Shown here: positions 4,844-5,164 of the stretch, piece by piece
Numbering within the stretch: the first letter of the stretch is position 1
Layout: every line of letters begins with the position of its first letter
Notes under the pieces: generated by a model
Database searches by the model: none
The model's input: only the letters and a program-made list of their open reading frames with translations
What the model was told of the DNA's origin: nothing
Translations under genes and position numbers: made by a program
From: Oscillospiraceae bacterium
Lineage (GTDB): Bacteria; Bacillota; Clostridia; Oscillospirales; Oscillospiraceae
DNA length: 5,164 bases
NCBI GenBank assembly: GCA_009786775.1
Contig: WQRL01000168.1
Location: forward strand, 1 to 5,164
Reading direction: 5' to 3'

Positions 4844-5164
4844 ATGCCCAAAATAAAGAAAGATAAAAAAGTCCTAATGCTCTGCACAGGCGGCACCATA
4901 GGAATGCTGCCAAAGTATGAGCATGACCCCCGCAGTCCGCTTGTGCCTGCTAAGTGGGAACAGATTGAAAGACATTCGCCAGCTCTGAAGGAGCTCGCCT
5001 TCGGCGTTGACATGCACGAGATGACCCTTATAGACTCATCCGATATGAGCCCCAAGTACTGGGTTGAAATCGCCCGCAAAATCCGTGACCATTACGACTC
5101 TTATGACGGCTTTGTCATTTTGCACGGCACGGACACCATGTCTTATACGGCGACAGCCCTGTCT
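4844..5164 (+). CDS. ansA: Type I L-asparaginase, 3' partial
   Basis: The first 107 codons of a cytoplasmic L-asparaginase, cut by the window end. It hydrolyses L-asparagine to aspartate and ammonia. LCTGGTIGM (residues 13-21) carries the nucleophilic Thr18. LIDSSDM (62-68) and DGFVILHGTDTM (88-99) carry the second Thr96-Asp97 pair. The spacing and the DSSDM wording match AnsA-type enzymes such as E. coli AsnA-I, rather than secreted type II enzymes; no signal peptide is present, in keeping with a cytosolic enzyme. The remaining two thirds, including the catalytic lysine and the C-terminal domain, lie outside the window. The gene follows popT after 19 nt and is likely co-transcribed. The in-frame ATG at 4802 is an alternative start. 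In clostridia asparaginase can serve nitrogen supply; here regulation would be shared with the upstream hydrolase. Confidence 0.93.
   Translation, partial: MPKIKKDKKVLMLCTGGTIGMLPKYEHDPRSPLVPAKWEQIERHSPALKELAFGVDMHEMTLIDSSDMSPKYWVEIARKIRDHYDSYDGFVILHGTDTMSYTATALS

Noticed and set aside
4681..5079. 132-codon minus-strand frame over the popT-ansA junction
   Set aside because: It is antisense to two genes with clear catalytic or family motifs.

Overview
The window looks like a piece of a Bacillota (Clostridia-type) chromosome of moderate GC content. The clues are an S-layer-homology (SLH) anchored, cysteine-free surface protein with Fn3 and FIVAR-like modules, consensus sigma-A type promoters, GGAGG ribosome binding sites, a DUF368/PopT membrane protein and a type I asparaginase. 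Genus or species cannot be read from it.

Layout. (1) Positions 1-2109, plus strand: the C-terminal 700 or so residues of a modular cell-surface protein. It has a beta-rich N-terminal part, an Ig-like module, two Fn3 repeats, a FIVAR-like helical module, a Pro/Gly linker and an SLH wall anchor. It ends at a strong intrinsic terminator (2149-2184). (2) Positions 2225-2871, minus strand: a two-gene toxin-antitoxin cassette. The Phd/YefM-like antitoxin (GTG start) comes first and overlaps by 4 nt a RelE-type mRNA interferase in which all five E. coli RelE catalytic residues can be aligned. It has its own promoter (TTGATG-17-TATAAT), and a long hairpin covers the toxin stop codon. (3) Positions 2872-3363: a 492-bp divergent intergenic region. 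Its centre holds a 148-bp element bounded by 41-bp near-perfect inverted repeats (3008-3155). Its right side holds a strong promoter (TTGCAC-17-TACAAT) whose -35 box lies inside a 19-bp palindrome. (4) Positions 3364-5164, plus strand: an apparent operon of an isochorismatase-fold cysteine hydrolase, a PopT/DUF368 polyprenyl-phosphate transporter and the start of a type I L-asparaginase, which runs off the window.

How the parts relate. The surface protein and the TA cassette are convergent and share a short terminator region. The TA cassette and the hydrolase operon are divergent and are separated by the inverted-repeat element. The three operon genes sit 12 and 19 nt apart (or the last pair overlaps by 23 nt), so they are probably co-transcribed. 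PopT recycles the lipid carrier for wall polymers. No established pathway joins it to the hydrolase and the asparaginase, and any link is inference.

The best candidate for something undescribed is the 148-bp inverted-repeat element. Two of its three arm differences are G-U wobbles if it is read as plus-strand RNA, but mismatches on the minus strand. The next most interesting are the palindromic operator candidate at 3251-3269 and the unusual operon composition. No tRNA, rRNA, CRISPR array or complete insertion sequence is visible.
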